The notes: generated by a model from the letters alone, not told the origin. A DNA stretch of 9,592 nt from an uncultured Clostridium sp. (GCF_937920395.1 NZ_CALEVF010000245.1:1-9592), one strand, 5' to 3'. Positions 1-5,935 are shown, numbered from the stretch's first letter. Numbers and translations are program-made.

Positions 1-98
1 TTTATGTAATTAACAATTATATGCCATTCATATTAGGTAAAAGATTTTCAAAGAAGGGTACTAAATCCAATGATATATCCATGGAAGATAGGCTGTAA
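1..98 (+). CDS. 3' end of an unidentified protein-coding gene (partial)
   Basis: The frame beginning at base 3 is open from the window edge to a TAA at 96-98 and gives 31 residues ending in SNDISMEDRL. The upstream part of the gene lies outside the window. The visible end starts with a mildly hydrophobic stretch (YVINNYMPFIL) followed by a basic, then polar, tail (GKRFSKKGTK...). This would suit the cytoplasmic tail of a membrane protein, but that is a guess and I do not recognise the family. No stem-loop terminator is visible just after the stop. It could also be a chance open frame. Confidence 0.4.
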   Translation, partial: YVINNYMPFILGKRFSKKGTKSNDISMEDRL

Positions 99-266
99 CT
101 AAAAATTCAAATAAATTATAGTTAATGCTAAAGACTAAGTGATAATAGACGAGATATAAGAAGTAAATAAAGTTTTATAGAAAATTTTATTTTATAATGG
201 TATTTAGTAGCGGTAATGATGAAATATAAATAGTTCGATATATTAGATAAATAAACGGGGGAACTT
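99..266. other. Intergenic leader, no gene seen
   Basis: This very AT-rich spacer holds no frame of convincing length. TATAAT at 193-198 could serve as a -10 box for the gene that starts at 267, but the hexamer 17 bases upstream (around 170-175) is a poor -35 box, so I do not call a promoter with confidence. Confidence 0.3.
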
Positions 267-506
267 ATGGATAATCAAGATATAGAAATGGTAAGATTAA
301 AAGTGTTTAAAAACTTTAAAACAATTAAATTAGCCAAGGACTATTCAGGTAGACTATATAGAATCGTAAAGAGCGAAGTAAAAATATATATAAATGATGA
401 CGAATATTTTTGTTTTATACAGCGAAGACGAGGATTGTTTTGGAGGAATATAGAAGTGATTGCATATGACACTTATTTAAACAAGATTAATGGACAAAGT
501 AGTTAA
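267..506 (+). CDS. Hypothetical 79-aa protein
   Basis: I do not recognise this protein. It is short, soluble-looking and charged, with a basic N-terminal half (KVFKNFKTIKLAKDY), alternating hydrophobic residues that suggest beta strands around residues 29-65, and a basic RRR cluster at 53-55 next to an aromatic patch (GLFW). There is no signal peptide, membrane segment or cysteine cluster. The ATG at 267 is preceded by a five-G run at 257-261 with a 5-base spacer, an acceptable but not canonical ribosome binding site, and the frame stays open for 79 codons with typical clostridial codon use. It stands alone: 168 bases separate it from the upstream gene end and 157 bases from the next start. 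The next gene has its own promoter. Confidence 0.6.
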   Translation: MDNQDIEMVRLKVFKNFKTIKLAKDYSGRLYRIVKSEVKIYINDDEYFCFIQRRRGLFWRNIEVIAYDTYLNKINGQSS

Positions 507-581
507 TAAGGAAATTTTTTTGTAAAGACTTATTTTCAATTGATAATAAATATCGATAGAAACAAAATTAAAAGAAAAATA

Positions 582-590
582 TGGTATAAT
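582..590 (+). promoter_or_regulatory. Extended -10 promoter for the FakA-C-like gene
   Basis: TGGTATAAT is a perfect extended -10 element (TGn plus TATAAT at 585-590). No good -35 hexamer lies 16-18 bases upstream, which is usual for extended -10 promoters. Transcription would start near 597 and give a leader of about 65 bases before the ATG at 664. Confidence 0.55.
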
Positions 591-663
591 ACTATTAAGT
601 CAGGTGACAATATATTAAGTAAATAATAATTTATAAAATAGAAAGAACAGAGGAGAGTGTAAT

Positions 664-915
664 ATGATTGAATACAAATTTGATACTCAATTATTAATAG
701 AAGGACATAATCTTTCTGAAGATGCAATAAACGAATATATTACAAAGAATATTGAAGGTGATTGTTTGCTTGCGGTTGGTGACGATGAATTAATTAAAAT
801 TCATTTTCATACCAATACACCATGGAAGGTGTTTGAGTATTGTACTTCTTTAGGAGAAATTTATGATATCGTTGTAGAAAACATGGAACGTCAAACTATG
901 GGTCTTAAAGGTTAA
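664..915 (+). CDS. Stand-alone FakA/YloV C-terminal-domain-like protein (83 aa)
   Basis: The protein resembles the C-terminal domain of FakA/YloV, the ATP-dependent kinase that phosphorylates fatty acids held by FakB/DegV proteins. The marks I can see are the GDCLLAVGDDELIKIHFHT block (residues 32-50), matching the family's GDS-VVGD-LVKVHVHT signature, and the closing pattern GEIYDIVVENMERQ (64-77), matching GEL-IKIENMR-Q. Full FakA is about 550 residues and starts with a DAK2 nucleotide-binding domain; none of that is present, so it cannot be a kinase alone. Short proteins of this kind are, as far as I recall, annotated in clostridia as 'kinase to dihydroxyacetone kinase'. The start has a good ribosome binding site (GAGGAGAG, 651-658). 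It is probably an intact small gene, because start, stop and promoter are all in order. Its function is unknown; a regulatory or binding role is inference. Confidence 0.75.
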   Translation: MIEYKFDTQLLIEGHNLSEDAINEYITKNIEGDCLLAVGDDELIKIHFHTNTPWKVFEYCTSLGEIYDIVVENMERQTMGLKG

Positions 916-952
916 AGGTATATGAACTTTTAAAAAGAAAAGAAGTTTATAA

Positions 953-980
953 TTGAAATTTGGCAGTTTAGTGTTATATC
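953..980 (+). promoter_or_regulatory. Predicted promoter of the nitroreductase gene
   Basis: TTGAAA (953-958) and TATATC (975-980) are 16 bases apart, and a TG dinucleotide at 972-973 makes the second box an extended -10. This gives the nitroreductase its own sigma-A-type promoter. Just upstream is a weak 9-bp stem-loop (921-929 with 943-951, one G-T pair) without a T run, so transcription from the upstream gene may not be fully stopped. Confidence 0.45.
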
Positions 981-1017
981 TAAACCCAAACTCAATGCTA
1001 GCTTAAAAGGAGAAAGT

Positions 1018-1854
1018 ATGGAATTTCAAAAGTCAGTTATTGAACTTATAAAGATGAGGACATCAAGCAGATCGTTTGATAAAAAAAACATCGAAAGTGT
1101 AACCCTTAAAAAGCTAAAGGATTATATTGAAAAGAGTAATGAAGAAACAAAATTAAGGGTCAGGATTATAGTTACACAAAGTAATAATAATGATTCTGGT
1201 AAAGCAAAAAAATTAGGGACATACGGAGTTATATCAGGTGCTAATTCATTTATTGTTGGAATACTTGAAAGAGATGAAAAAAATGCGCTTGAATTTGGGT
1301 ATTTATTTGAAAAAATTATTCTCTTCGCAACGGATTTGGGGCTTCAAACATGTTGGCTCGGTGGAACTTTTAATAAGAGTAATTTTGAAGAAAATATGAG
1401 TTTAGCTGATAATGAATTTATACCTATAGTTTCTCCTGTGGGAATAAAAAAAGAAAAGCCTAGAGTTTTTGAATCAGTTATGAGAACAGTTATTGGTGCT
1501 AATAAACGAAAACCATGGAGTGAATTGTTTTTTGAAAAAGATGGTAAAGCACCACTAAGTGAAGATAATGTTGGTCAATATGCTACTGTATTAGAGATGG
1601 TAAGACTTGGACCTTCTGCTTCAAACAAACAACCTTGGAGAATTATAAAGGATGAGAATGTATACCACTTTTTCCTTTGCAGAACAAAAGGCTATGGAGT
1701 ATCTAGTTATGATATGCAAAAAAATGACATTGGTATAGCTAAATGTCATTTTGAGTTATCAGCAAATGAACTTGGCTTAAAGGGCTCATGGGTAGAAATA
1801 AAAGATATAAGTACACAAAATGACTGGGAATATTGTTGCAGCTGGTCTAAATAA
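1018..1854 (+). CDS. Nitroreductase family protein, TM1586 type
   Basis: This is an FMN-dependent oxidoreductase of the nitroreductase fold, of the single-chain type named after Thermotoga TM1586, in which two half-domains form one 270-280-residue chain. Supporting features are the N-terminal RTSSRSFD motif (14-21, typical of the phosphate-binding arginines), GANSFIVGI (74-82), the core segment GLQTCWLGGTF (108-118), and in the second half GPSASNKQPWRII (198-210), the classic nitroreductase 'PSA-N-QPW' signature, followed by DIGIAKCHFEL (237-247). The length of 278 aa is normal for the family. ATG at 1018 has the ribosome binding site AAAAGGAGA a few bases upstream. The natural substrate cannot be told. 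It is cytoplasmic, has its own promoter and ends at a bidirectional terminator. It is also cysteine-rich near the C-terminus (EYCCSW). Confidence 0.85.
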   Translation: MEFQKSVIELIKMRTSSRSFDKKNIESVTLKKLKDYIEKSNEETKLRVRIIVTQSNNNDSGKAKKLGTYGVISGANSFIVGILERDEKNALEFGYLFEKIILFATDLGLQTCWLGGTFNKSNFEENMSLADNEFIPIVSPVGIKKEKPRVFESVMRTVIGANKRKPWSELFFEKDGKAPLSEDNVGQYATVLEMVRLGPSASNKQPWRIIKDENVYHFFLCRTKGYGVSSYDMQKNDIGIAKCHFELSANELGLKGSWVEIKDISTQNDWEYCCSWSK

Positions 1855-1868
1855 TATTTTTATTAACA

Positions 1869-1899
1869 AAAAGGGAATTCATTTATTGAATTCCCTTTT
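1869..1899. terminator. Bidirectional intrinsic terminator between convergent genes
   Basis: A perfect 13-bp stem (AAAAGGGAATTCA paired with TGAATTCCCTTTT) encloses a 5-base loop (TTTAT). A/T tails on both sides supply a U-tract in either direction. It lies between the ends of the plus-strand nitroreductase (1854) and the minus-strand acyltransferase (1903) and probably serves both. Confidence 0.85.
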
Positions 1900-1902
1900 A
1901 AA

Positions 1903-3003
1903 TTAAGTAGAAATAGTACTATGCTTTTTTGTAGTTGAAGCACCAATCATAAATTTTAGCACTTTCGTTTTTTTGATAACATATGAAATTCCAAGTGATC
2001 CAACTAGAATAATTACAAAAAATAATGGGACAACTATAAATGGTGAAATATTTTTATTTGCAATATAATTTAGCATTATGTAAATTAAAGGTGAATGAAA
2101 TAGATAAATTGCATAACTCTCTTTATCTAAAAATTTTAGTGTTTTGTTACTATTTAAGCTCGTATATTTAAAGCTTATTGTTGATAAAGCTAAAAAATAA
2201 AAAATAGCAGAGGAAATATTACTAAATAAATACGCAACATTTTTGGACAATGTACAAATTAAATTATTATTAGATAGCTTCAAAGATAATAATAAAAACA
2301 AAAATTGTAGAATAAATGAAGTTGTAATTAAAATAATATTCTTATTTCCTTTAAATTCATATGAAAAAGCTTTCTCGTTTTTTCTAATGATATAACCCAA
2401 ATAAAAAAACATAAAATAATGTATAGAACTTGCAATTTGGAGTAAGTGTGGGAATTTATAACTAATGATATTAGCACTGGCTATAATGATAAAGCTAGCA
2501 GGTGTACCTATTTTGTTGATTATAGGTTCGAATAAGTAAAATACTATAAATATCTCAAATATTGCTAGTAAGTACCATAAATGTCCAGAATCTATGCCAG
2601 TAAGGATATATTTATAAATTACTTCTAAAACATTGTTACCCAAATAACCTTTATAACTAGTAAGCATTCTAATTGGTACTACATATAATATTGCAACACA
2701 AATGTATGGAACTAATAGCCGTTTTGTTTTATCAAATGAAAATTTAATTTTCTTCTTATATTTTCTACACTCTTTCCTACAATAATAGTACATATACCCT
2801 GAGATAAAAATAAATAAAGGCATTTGAAAAATATCCATGTAAGTTTTTAATGAATTAAAAAAGCTGGATTTAATAAGTGGAGTATAAATACCCCAGTTGT
2901 ATTGATAAACAACCATGCTATGCCCTAAAACAACCATTAAAATAGCAAATACTCTTAGTAAGGATATATTATTTAGATATCCTTGTTTCTTTTGGATTTC
3001 CAT
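1903..3003 (-). CDS. Acyltransferase-3 family membrane protein (O-acetyltransferase type)
   Basis: This is an integral membrane acyltransferase of the Acyl_transf_3 family (OafA/WecH-like), which moves acetyl or similar groups onto cell-surface sugars or exported molecules. The N-terminus has the family hallmark: a first membrane helix with an Arg at 17 and a His at 28 (LLRVFAILMVVLGHS), then a second helix ending FISGYMY (66-72) and a basic cytoplasmic loop with KRLLVPY (94-100). About ten hydrophobic segments follow and the chain ends in a polar STTKKHSTIST tail. The length of 366 aa is normal. The ribosome binding site AGGAGG (3011-3016 region, minus strand) is well spaced from the ATG at 3003. 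It has its own promoter upstream and shares a terminator with the nitroreductase. The substrate cannot be predicted, as no polysaccharide genes lie nearby. Confidence 0.88.
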   Translation of the reverse strand: MEIQKKQGYLNNISLLRVFAILMVVLGHSMVVYQYNWGIYTPLIKSSFFNSLKTYMDIFQMPLFIFISGYMYYYCRKECRKYKKKIKFSFDKTKRLLVPYICVAILYVVPIRMLTSYKGYLGNNVLEVIYKYILTGIDSGHLWYLLAIFEIFIVFYLFEPIINKIGTPASFIIIASANIISYKFPHLLQIASSIHYFMFFYLGYIIRKNEKAFSYEFKGNKNIILITTSFILQFLFLLLSLKLSNNNLICTLSKNVAYLFSNISSAIFYFLALSTISFKYTSLNSNKTLKFLDKESYAIYLFHSPLIYIMLNYIANKNISPFIVVPLFFVIILVGSLGISYVIKKTKVLKFMIGASTTKKHSTIST

Positions 3004-3044
3004 TAAGCTTCCTCCTATAATGTATAATTTGTGAATTAATAGCT

Positions 3045-3073
3045 ATTATAACATATTTCATTATAATTCGACA
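3045..3073 (-). promoter_or_regulatory. Promoter of the acyltransferase gene, with a Spo0A-box-like -35 region
   Basis: On the minus strand TGTTATAAT (3045-3053) is a perfect extended -10 element. Seventeen bases further up, the -35 position (3068-3073) is poor for sigma-A but is covered by TGTCGAA (3067-3073), which fits the Spo0A box consensus TGnCGAA. Spo0A-activated promoters often carry such a box over the -35 region. The box alone is expected by chance a few times per window, so only its position makes it worth listing. Confidence 0.45.
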
Positions 3074-3123
3074 CGGCTTTCATTGGCCCCAGGTTTTTAT
3101 ATTGCTCAGAACTTAGTTAAATA

Positions 3124-3188
3124 GTACGATAATAAACATATTATAGATGTAATATGTTTATAATTAGAAAGGAAGGTTTTTATGGAAA
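3124..3188 (+). repeat. Leader repeat, copy A (upstream of the metallo-hydrolase)
   Basis: This segment matches 5936-6001 at 59 of 66 aligned positions with one 1-base gap. It runs from a shared GTACGATAAT through an inverted repeat, a ribosome binding site (AGAAAGGAAGG) and an ATG, and ends exactly at ATGGAAA; similarity stops there. Here the ATG opens only an 11-codon mini-ORF, whereas copy B opens the tandem PilZ gene. Confidence 0.8.
3134..3159. promoter_or_regulatory. 10-bp perfect inverted repeat in leader copy A
   Basis: AAACATATTA (3134-3143) and TAATATGTTT (3150-3159) are perfect reverse complements separated by 6 bases. The same element with two mismatched pairs, also with a 6-base spacer, occurs in copy B (5947-5956 with 5963-5972). 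The 16-bp centre-to-centre spacing suits a dimeric DNA-binding regulator; a hairpin in the mRNA leader is the alternative. The repeat also contains TA-rich hexamers that could act as a -10 box. Confidence 0.5.
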
Positions 3189-3217
3189 TGAATATTTATT
3201 GCCCATATAAAAAATGA
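3182..3217 (+). CDS. Mini-ORF of 11 codons behind a good ribosome binding site
   Basis: ATG at 3182 opens MEMNIYCPYKK and stops at TGA 3215-3217. It follows the ribosome binding site GGAAGG with the same spacing used by the PilZ gene in leader copy B, so ribosomes should start here. The stop lies 32 bases before the ATG of the metallo-hydrolase at 3250. It may be a leader peptide, or the stump of a lost gene that once followed this leader. There is no direct evidence that the peptide has a function. Confidence 0.35.
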   Translation: MEMNIYCPYKK

Positions 3218-3249
3218 GTGTGATTTAAGGTTATTTATAGGAGGGAAAT

Positions 3250-3954
3250 ATGATTAATTTTATTGGAATGGGAAGTGCTTTTAATACAGAACTTGGGAAT
3301 ACGAGTGCATTTGTAAAGAAAAATGACAGCTTAATTCTTATTGATTGTGGAGGAACAGTTTTTCATAAGTTACAAAAGCTAAACATGCTTGATGGACTTA
3401 AAAATTTGTATATTCTTATAACACATACACATCCTGATCATGTTGGAAGTCTTGGAGACGTTATATTTTATTCGTATTATATTTTAAAACACAAACCGAC
3501 TATTTTTTTTCCTCAAAAGGAGTTAATAGAAAGTTTTTTAACTAGCATAGGGGTAAGTGCTGAAATGTACAACCTTTATAGTAATAATGCAGAAGATATA
3601 AAGGATATGCAACTTGGAAATTTTAGTATAAACTTTATGCATGTTTCTCATGTTGATACAATACCGACATATGGATTTATAATGAAATTAGATGGAAGAG
3701 TGTTTTATTATAGTGGGGATGCTAATGCTATAAGTAACACAATAGTAGATAAGCTAATAAACGGACAGATTTGTAGAATTTATCAAGATACATGTGGATT
3801 AGATTATGAAGGGAATGCTCACTTATCATTAAGAAAACTTTGTGATATAGTTCCTCTAGAATTTAGAAATAAGGTTTATTGTATGCATCTAGATAAAAAT
3901 ATAACAGTTGAAGATATAAAGCACAATGGATTTAATGTTGTAGAAATAAATTGA
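3250..3954 (+). CDS. Metallo-beta-lactamase-fold hydrolase (RNase Z-like)
   Basis: This is a cytoplasmic two-metal hydrolase of the metallo-beta-lactamase superfamily, closest in layout to the RNase Z/phosphodiesterase-like branch. The metal-binding motif THTHPDHVGS gives H59, H61, D63 and H64. H134 (HVSH) is the likely third-site His, D157 (SGDA) the bridging Asp, and H213 (MHLD) or H191 (AHLS) the last His. The N-terminus, INFIGMGSAFN followed by NTSAFV and LILIDCGG (28-35), is the usual beta-strand start of such enzymes. At 234 aa it is shorter than true RNase Z (about 300 aa) and I see no flexible-arm insertion, so tRNA processing is unlikely. ATG 3250 has the ribosome binding site TAGGAGGG. 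It follows leader copy A and its mini-ORF and ends at a stem-loop. The substrate is unknown. Confidence 0.85.
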   Translation: MINFIGMGSAFNTELGNTSAFVKKNDSLILIDCGGTVFHKLQKLNMLDGLKNLYILITHTHPDHVGSLGDVIFYSYYILKHKPTIFFPQKELIESFLTSIGVSAEMYNLYSNNAEDIKDMQLGNFSINFMHVSHVDTIPTYGFIMKLDGRVFYYSGDANAISNTIVDKLINGQICRIYQDTCGLDYEGNAHLSLRKLCDIVPLEFRNKVYCMHLDKNITVEDIKHNGFNVVEIN

Positions 3955-3968
3955 TTTTTAATAAGATT

Positions 3969-3997
3969 AAAGGGAATTTAGTAAATGAATTCCTTTT
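3969..3997 (+). terminator. Likely terminator of the metallo-hydrolase gene
   Basis: AAAGGGAATT (3969-3978) pairs with AATTCCTTTT (3988-3997), a 10-bp stem with one G-T pair and a 9-base loop, ending in a T run. It starts 15 bases after the stop at 3954. Its stem resembles the one at 1869-1899. Confidence 0.6.
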
Positions 3998-4184
3998 AAA
4001 TTTGTGATGATCGAAAATAGTATAAGTGAAATATAAGGAATCCTTTTGATTTTTTTGATAAATAAGAAGGACAAATATACATTCCTGTTGAAATATAAAA
4101 GTACTTATAATTTGTATGAAAGTATGGATTCGGTACTTACTGATGTTAAAAAATTTATTTAAGTAATTTAGAAGGAGAATTTAG

Positions 4185-4922
4185 ATGTTCAAAAAGAAAT
4201 TATTAATATTATTTTATGTTCTTATAGCAGTATTAATGTTCCGTATACCAGTCTTTGCAGCAGAAGATCAGTTGCCAGACAAACCAATTACTAATATTTA
4301 TGTGCAAGATTATGCCAAATTATTAACAACAGCTGAGATTCAAACGTTAGTTGCAGAGAGTACCAGTTTAAATAGTCAAAAGGGAATACAGTTTGCAATT
4401 CTTACTGTAAAAGAGCTTCCTAGCGGGTATGACCTAGAATCATATTCTAATGCAGTATTTAAAAAGTGGGGAATTGGAGACAAAGCGTCCAATAAAGGTT
4501 TATTATTTGTCTATGTAACATCTACTGATAATATTAGATTAGAGGTAGGATATGGTTTAGAAGGGGATATTCCAGATATAACGGCTAAAAGTATTCTACA
4601 AAAAGTTCATCCAGTATTAAGAGAAAAAAAGTATTCAGAGGCGTTAAATATGCTTTATCCATTAATAAGTGATGCTAAACTTCAAACAGCACAAACACCT
4701 AAAGAATCTAAATATACACTTGCTAACCTATTCAAATTAATATTTTTCATTTTAGTTATATGTGCAGCAATATTTAAAGGACCCAATAGACGCAATCGTG
4801 GATATGGCGGTGGAGGGTATTATGGTGGCTTTGGTGGAGGAGGATCCGGTGGAGGTTTCGATGGCGGAGGCGGCGGGAGCTTTGGTGGAGGGGACTCTGG
4901 CGGTGGTGGAGCGTCTGACTAA
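4185..4922 (+). CDS. TPM-domain protein with signal peptide and Gly-rich tail (YgcG type)
   Basis: This is a membrane-anchored extracytoplasmic protein of the TPM (YgcG/Psb32) family. Residues 1-25 form a signal peptide (MFKKK, hydrophobic core, PVFA before AEDQ). The TPM domain spans about 38-165, recognisable from VQDYAKLLT near its start, the QKGIQFAILTVKELP strand (65-79), WGIGDKASNKGLLFVYV (95-111) and the LEVGYGLEGDIPD motif (119-131). A single membrane helix follows at about 181-197 (NLFKLIFFILVICAAIF), then a basic NRRNRG anchor and a 40-residue Gly-rich tail typical of the family. The biochemical role is not settled: plant relatives work in photosystem repair or show phosphatase activity, while bacterial ones are linked to envelope upkeep. 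ATG 4185 has the ribosome binding site AGAAGGAG. It is monocistronic, with a terminator after it. Confidence 0.88.
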   Translation: MFKKKLLILFYVLIAVLMFRIPVFAAEDQLPDKPITNIYVQDYAKLLTTAEIQTLVAESTSLNSQKGIQFAILTVKELPSGYDLESYSNAVFKKWGIGDKASNKGLLFVYVTSTDNIRLEVGYGLEGDIPDITAKSILQKVHPVLREKKYSEALNMLYPLISDAKLQTAQTPKESKYTLANLFKLIFFILVICAAIFKGPNRRNRGYGGGGYYGGFGGGGSGGGFDGGGGGSFGGGDSGGGGASD

Positions 4923-4982
4923 CCATTTAGTAGATTAAGAAACAAAGAAGACAAATTTTCAAGTGAGTATAATCAAGTCCAA

Positions 4983-5020
4983 TGGAGTTAACATGATTTT
5001 AAATTGTTAACTCTATTTTA
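4983..5020 (+). terminator. Terminator of the TPM-domain gene
   Basis: GAGTTAACA (4985-4993) pairs perfectly with TGTTAACTC (5005-5013) around an 11-base loop; a G-T and a T-A pair extend the stem by two. It is followed by TATTTTATT. The right arm touches the stop codon of the minus-strand gene ending at 5013; there is no T run in the minus direction, so it seems to serve the plus strand only. Confidence 0.7.
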
Positions 5021-5345
5021 TTAAGAAAAAAATAATAACAGCCAAAATAGTATTAGTTGACCCTATAACCATGGCAAAATTAGTGATTTTATTTTTCCCA
5101 GTTTTGTCCTCTTCTTTATTAATAGAATTATGTAATCTAAACCTGTATTTGCTAATAGAAGTACCATTTAAGGTTCCAGCTAAACCAAAACATACTAAGG
5201 CAATACTGCCACAAATTTTAATAGATAATATCCAATTGTTTAAGACCTTACCCAACACAATACTAATGAACATTATAATAAAACTTGAAATAATTATTTT
5301 TTTAATTTTTACCCACTCCTTAATATCTACTTCAATTAACATCAT
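5013..5345 (-). CDS. Small three-helix membrane protein, possibly DUF5316-like
   Basis: This small integral membrane protein has hydrophobic segments at about residues 14-31 (IKKIIISSFIIMFISIVL), 38-58 (WILSIKICGSIALVCFGLAGT) and 90-108 (MVIGSTNTILAVIIFFLI), joined by a charged loop with SKYRFRLHN (64-72). The layout, a G-x-x-S plus basic 'R-R-N' loop before the last helix, recalls DUF5316 proteins of clostridia and bacilli, but the match is from memory and moderate. The start is unclear. ATG/ATG at 5345/5342 lacks a ribosome binding site and would be nearly leaderless from the predicted promoter, while a strong AAGGAG (5316-5321) sits 9 bases before an in-frame ATT at 5306-5304, giving a 97-residue protein that begins right at the first helix. 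The function is unknown. Confidence 0.6.
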   Translation of the reverse strand: MMLIEVDIKEWVKIKKIIISSFIIMFISIVLGKVLNNWILSIKICGSIALVCFGLAGTLNGTSISKYRFRLHNSINKEEDKTGKNKITNFAMVIGSTNTILAVIIFFLIK

Positions 5346-5354
5346 ATTCTATAT

Positions 5355-5363
5355 ATTCTAACA
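5355..5363 (-). promoter_or_regulatory. Extended -10 promoter of the small membrane protein gene
   Basis: On the minus strand TGTTAGAAT is an extended -10 element. The -35 position (5378-5383, TTATGT) is weak. The start of transcription would fall near 5348, leaving only about 3 bases before the ATG at 5345 but about 42 before the ATT at 5306. Confidence 0.4.
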
Positions 5364-5385
5364 ATTAAATACTAAAAACATAAAA

Positions 5386-5398
5386 CGTCATAATGACG
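5386..5398. promoter_or_regulatory. 13-bp palindrome, candidate operator
   Basis: CGTCATAATGACG is a perfect palindrome around a central A. It is more GC-rich than its surroundings and sits just upstream of the predicted -35 position of the minus-strand membrane protein gene, between that gene and the opine dehydrogenase remnant. It could be bound by a dimeric regulator; the owner is unknown. Confidence 0.35.
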
Positions 5399-5435
5399 AC
5401 ATGAAAATACATGAATATACGTAAATATGTTGAAT

Positions 5436-5792
5436 TTATGCAAAGTATCTTGAATTAAAATCTGGAATGTATCCTTTTTGTGTTTTTATAAGTGGTGCCT
5501 GTATATTCTTAAGTGCGGGTTTACCACTAATTTGAGCAGTCATCTGCTTTACGGAATCTGCTCCGAAATACTCCTTTATAAAACCAACCTTCTTCAAATC
5601 AATAGTCCCAAGCTTTAGACATAAGTTATGTACCTCTTCATCAGTAGCTATTAACATTTCTGAGCATTCATCCGTCCACTCATTATAAAATTGAATCATG
5701 TGTTCTAATACCTTGCATACCTCTGATGTATTACGAACAGTAATAGCGCCTATAAAAAGTTCATCTTTCTTACCCAAATTATATAACCCCAA
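5436..5792 (-). pseudogene. Opine dehydrogenase remnant (C-terminal fragment)
   Basis: The 118 residues match the C-terminal catalytic domain of NAD(P)-dependent octopine/nopaline-type opine dehydrogenases. FYNEWTDECSEMLIATDEEVHNL (35-57) matches the family's 'FYNEG-T---ATDEER' region, IKEYFGADSVKQMTAQISGKPALKN (72-96) the 'L-EYYG---S--E-I--NPA-KN' region, and QAPLIKTQKGYIPDFNSRYF (98-117) the end motif, where active genes continue with TEDFPYG. Here a stop follows RYFA. The first 25 residues (LGKKDELFIGAITVRNTSEV) look like the segment just before the catalytic domain, joined to the rest with roughly 50 residues missing. The Rossmann NAD-binding half (about 180 aa) is absent. The start would be TTG 5792, without a ribosome binding site. 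The family is about 360 aa, so this is a decayed, non-functional fragment. The frame stays open upstream to 5834. Confidence 0.7.
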
Positions 5793-5935
5793 TATATACC
5801 GAGTATAATAGTGAAAACCAAATAAGCCTCTATTTTATCTTGTTTACTTTTGATTGCTTTTAAATGGACACAACCAAGCGTTTTGATGCTAATATAACGT
5901 GGTTAGACATTACTAGTTAAGGACTGGGGGAAAAC
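5793..5935. other. Gene-free spacer, possible gene debris
   Basis: No intact gene is seen between the opine dehydrogenase remnant and leader copy B. On the minus strand one frame is open from 5902 to a stop at 5750-5752 and encodes a basic stretch, then a hydrophobic LVFTIILGIYWGYIIW segment, without a start codon or ribosome binding site. It overlaps the remnant in another frame and may be the end of a second lost gene. Confidence 0.25.

Noticed and set aside
536..727. Minus-strand hydrophobic frame of 63 codons
   Set aside because: It overlaps the promoter and 5' end of the FakA-C-like gene; its hydrophobic look comes from AT-rich sequence read backwards.
4046..4162. 38-codon frame with a TTG start before the TPM-domain gene
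   Set aside because: AAGGA lies 6 bases ahead, but the site is part of a short AT-rich repeat, the start is weak and no family is recognisable; not enough to call a gene.
4800..4918. GGA/GGC-rich stretch as a DNA repeat or G-quadruplex
   Set aside because: It is the coding sequence of the Gly-rich tail normal for TPM/YgcG proteins, with mostly GG rather than GGG tracts.
5071..5361. Plus-strand frame of 96 codons
   Set aside because: It is the antisense shadow of the minus-strand membrane protein gene and has no ribosome binding site.
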